Below, one piece after another: positions 63,427 to 64,000 of a DNA stretch of 64,000 nucleotides. A program made the position numbers and the translations under genes. Positions within the stretch are counted from its first letter, which is position 1; every line of letters starts with the position of its first letter. The DNA lies in the NCBI RefSeq assembly GCF_030506325.1, contig NZ_CP120683.1, forward strand, positions 1,798,001-1,862,000, read 5' to 3'. Source of the DNA: Tunicatimonas pelagia (GTDB lineage Bacteria > Bacteroidota > Bacteroidia > Cytophagales > Cyclobacteriaceae). The notes beneath the pieces are model-generated. The model did no database searches. It was not told the DNA's origin and saw only the letters and a list, made by a program, of their open reading frames with translations.

Positions 63427-64000
63427 TTAGTTAAAAATCAGATATAATGCGATCATGACGATGGATAAACCTCCCCACAGTCCTAGTACCCACTGCGAGG
63501 GGGTGTACTGCAAATTGGCGTACGACTGACGAAGTGTAGGAAAATCCGCTTTTTCTTGCACCTCTTTCTGATCTGACCAAGGGGTCCATGACACTCCGAT
63601 CATCAACACCAGAATAAAAGCGAACAGAAAAAAGGATACCAGCAGAAAGTGCGGCCAGAAATTTGGTTCGGGCACCTCCGACAACTGGAGAAACCCCACC
63701 GTCAGGCTCAGTGCCGAGCCTACGATCAGTCCGATATTCGCGGCCCGCGTAGTCATCCGGGGCCATAGTACTCCCAGCAGAAATACCGCTGCCATGGGCG
63801 GAGCCAGGTAACCTAAAATGGCTTGAAACAGGCTGAATAAATCCATCCCCTTGATCTGGTCCAGACCCAGGGCAATGAAGATCGCTAATACTGTCCCAAC
63901 CAGCACGACCATCCGCCCGATCCTCACCTGCTGGGCGGACGAAGCATCGGGGTGGTAGCGCCGTCGGTAAATGTCTACCGTAAAGACCGTACTCAACGAA
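63427..64000 (-). CDS. Sodium/solute symporter (SSS family), C-terminal part; 5' end outside window
   Basis: At least 191 codons, open to the window edge. SLSTVFTVDIYRR is the conserved segment after SSS helix 8, then at least four hydrophobic helices (MVVLVGTVLAIFIALGL; AILGYLAPPMAAVFLLGVLW; NIGLIVGSALSLTVGFL; FLLVSFFLFAFILVLMIGV) and a last helix (WVLGLWGGLSIVMIALYLIF). It imports a sugar or organic acid with Na+. It is the most upstream gene visible of the leftward operon, so it probably supplies the substrate. Confidence 0.92.
   Translation of the reverse strand, partial: SLSTVFTVDIYRRRYHPDASSAQQVRIGRMVVLVGTVLAIFIALGLDQIKGMDLFSLFQAILGYLAPPMAAVFLLGVLWPRMTTRAANIGLIVGSALSLTVGFLQLSEVPEPNFWPHFLLVSFFLFAFILVLMIGVSWTPWSDQKEVQEKADFPTLRQSYANLQYTPSQWVLGLWGGLSIVMIALYLIFN

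Overview
The window looks like a chromosomal piece of a Bacteroidota bacterium, probably a free-living, perhaps marine, member of the Cytophagales. This is inferred from the absence of Shine-Dalgarno sequences, A/T-rich leaders, many Sec/Tat lipoproteins and exported oxidoreductases, two-domain universal stress proteins, and the type of tyrosine recombinase at the left edge. No tRNA, rRNA, CRISPR array or intact insertion sequence was seen.

Layout. (1) 1-495: broken tyrosine recombinase remnant. (2) 520-4773 (-), 17751-22562 (-) and 38384-42112 (-): three very large sigma-54 activators (five to seven GAF modules, AAA+ with GAFTGA, Fis-type HTH), each divergent from a neighbour. (3) 4998-17535 (+): a long co-directional redox and detoxification run with diheme cytochrome c, Dps, FMN reductase, formaldehyde dehydrogenase, alpha/beta hydrolase, isomerase, SDR, one-cluster ferredoxin, EthD protein, pirin, MFS pump and bestrophin. 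(4) 22863-33820 (+): SDRs (two with Tat signals), two universal stress proteins, two aldo/keto reductases, a PQQ sugar dehydrogenase, then a ferredoxin-cyclase fusion followed by a cyclic-nucleotide-cassette flavoprotein. (5) 33821-38182: AraC regulator, metallopeptidase lipoprotein, ECF sigma factor, then a graveyard of broken genes (RteC-like, Fic, PepSY). (6) 42301-53739 (+): AraC regulator, exported isochorismatase-like hydrolase, two YtcJ-type amidohydrolases, YceI, DoxX, porin, second ferredoxin-cyclase, small histidine kinase, second YceI and an outer-membrane protein. (7) 64000-53758 (-): tight catabolic operon with Na+/solute symporter, CoA-transferase, enoyl-CoA hydratase, PQQ/cytochrome c dehydrogenase, TIM-barrel isomerase, beta-helix protein, alpha/alpha-barrel protein and beta-propeller protein.

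Two things stand out. First, a [2Fe-2S]-ferredoxin/class III cyclase fusion occurs twice, and one copy sits directly before a flavoprotein that combines a cyclic-nucleotide-binding cassette, a thioredoxin-like domain and a thioredoxin-reductase fold lacking the CxxC. This suggests a redox-to-second-messenger circuit. Second, a family of palindromic intergenic elements (copies at 13341, 38192 and 47853) shares a 19-bp leader and sits immediately after stop codons. One copy has terminal inverted repeats, flanking 7-bp direct repeats and a 41-bp near-continuous palindrome. Candidate sigma-54 promoters (GGCAC-N5-TTGA) lie in two of the three intergenic regions that flank the GAF activators.
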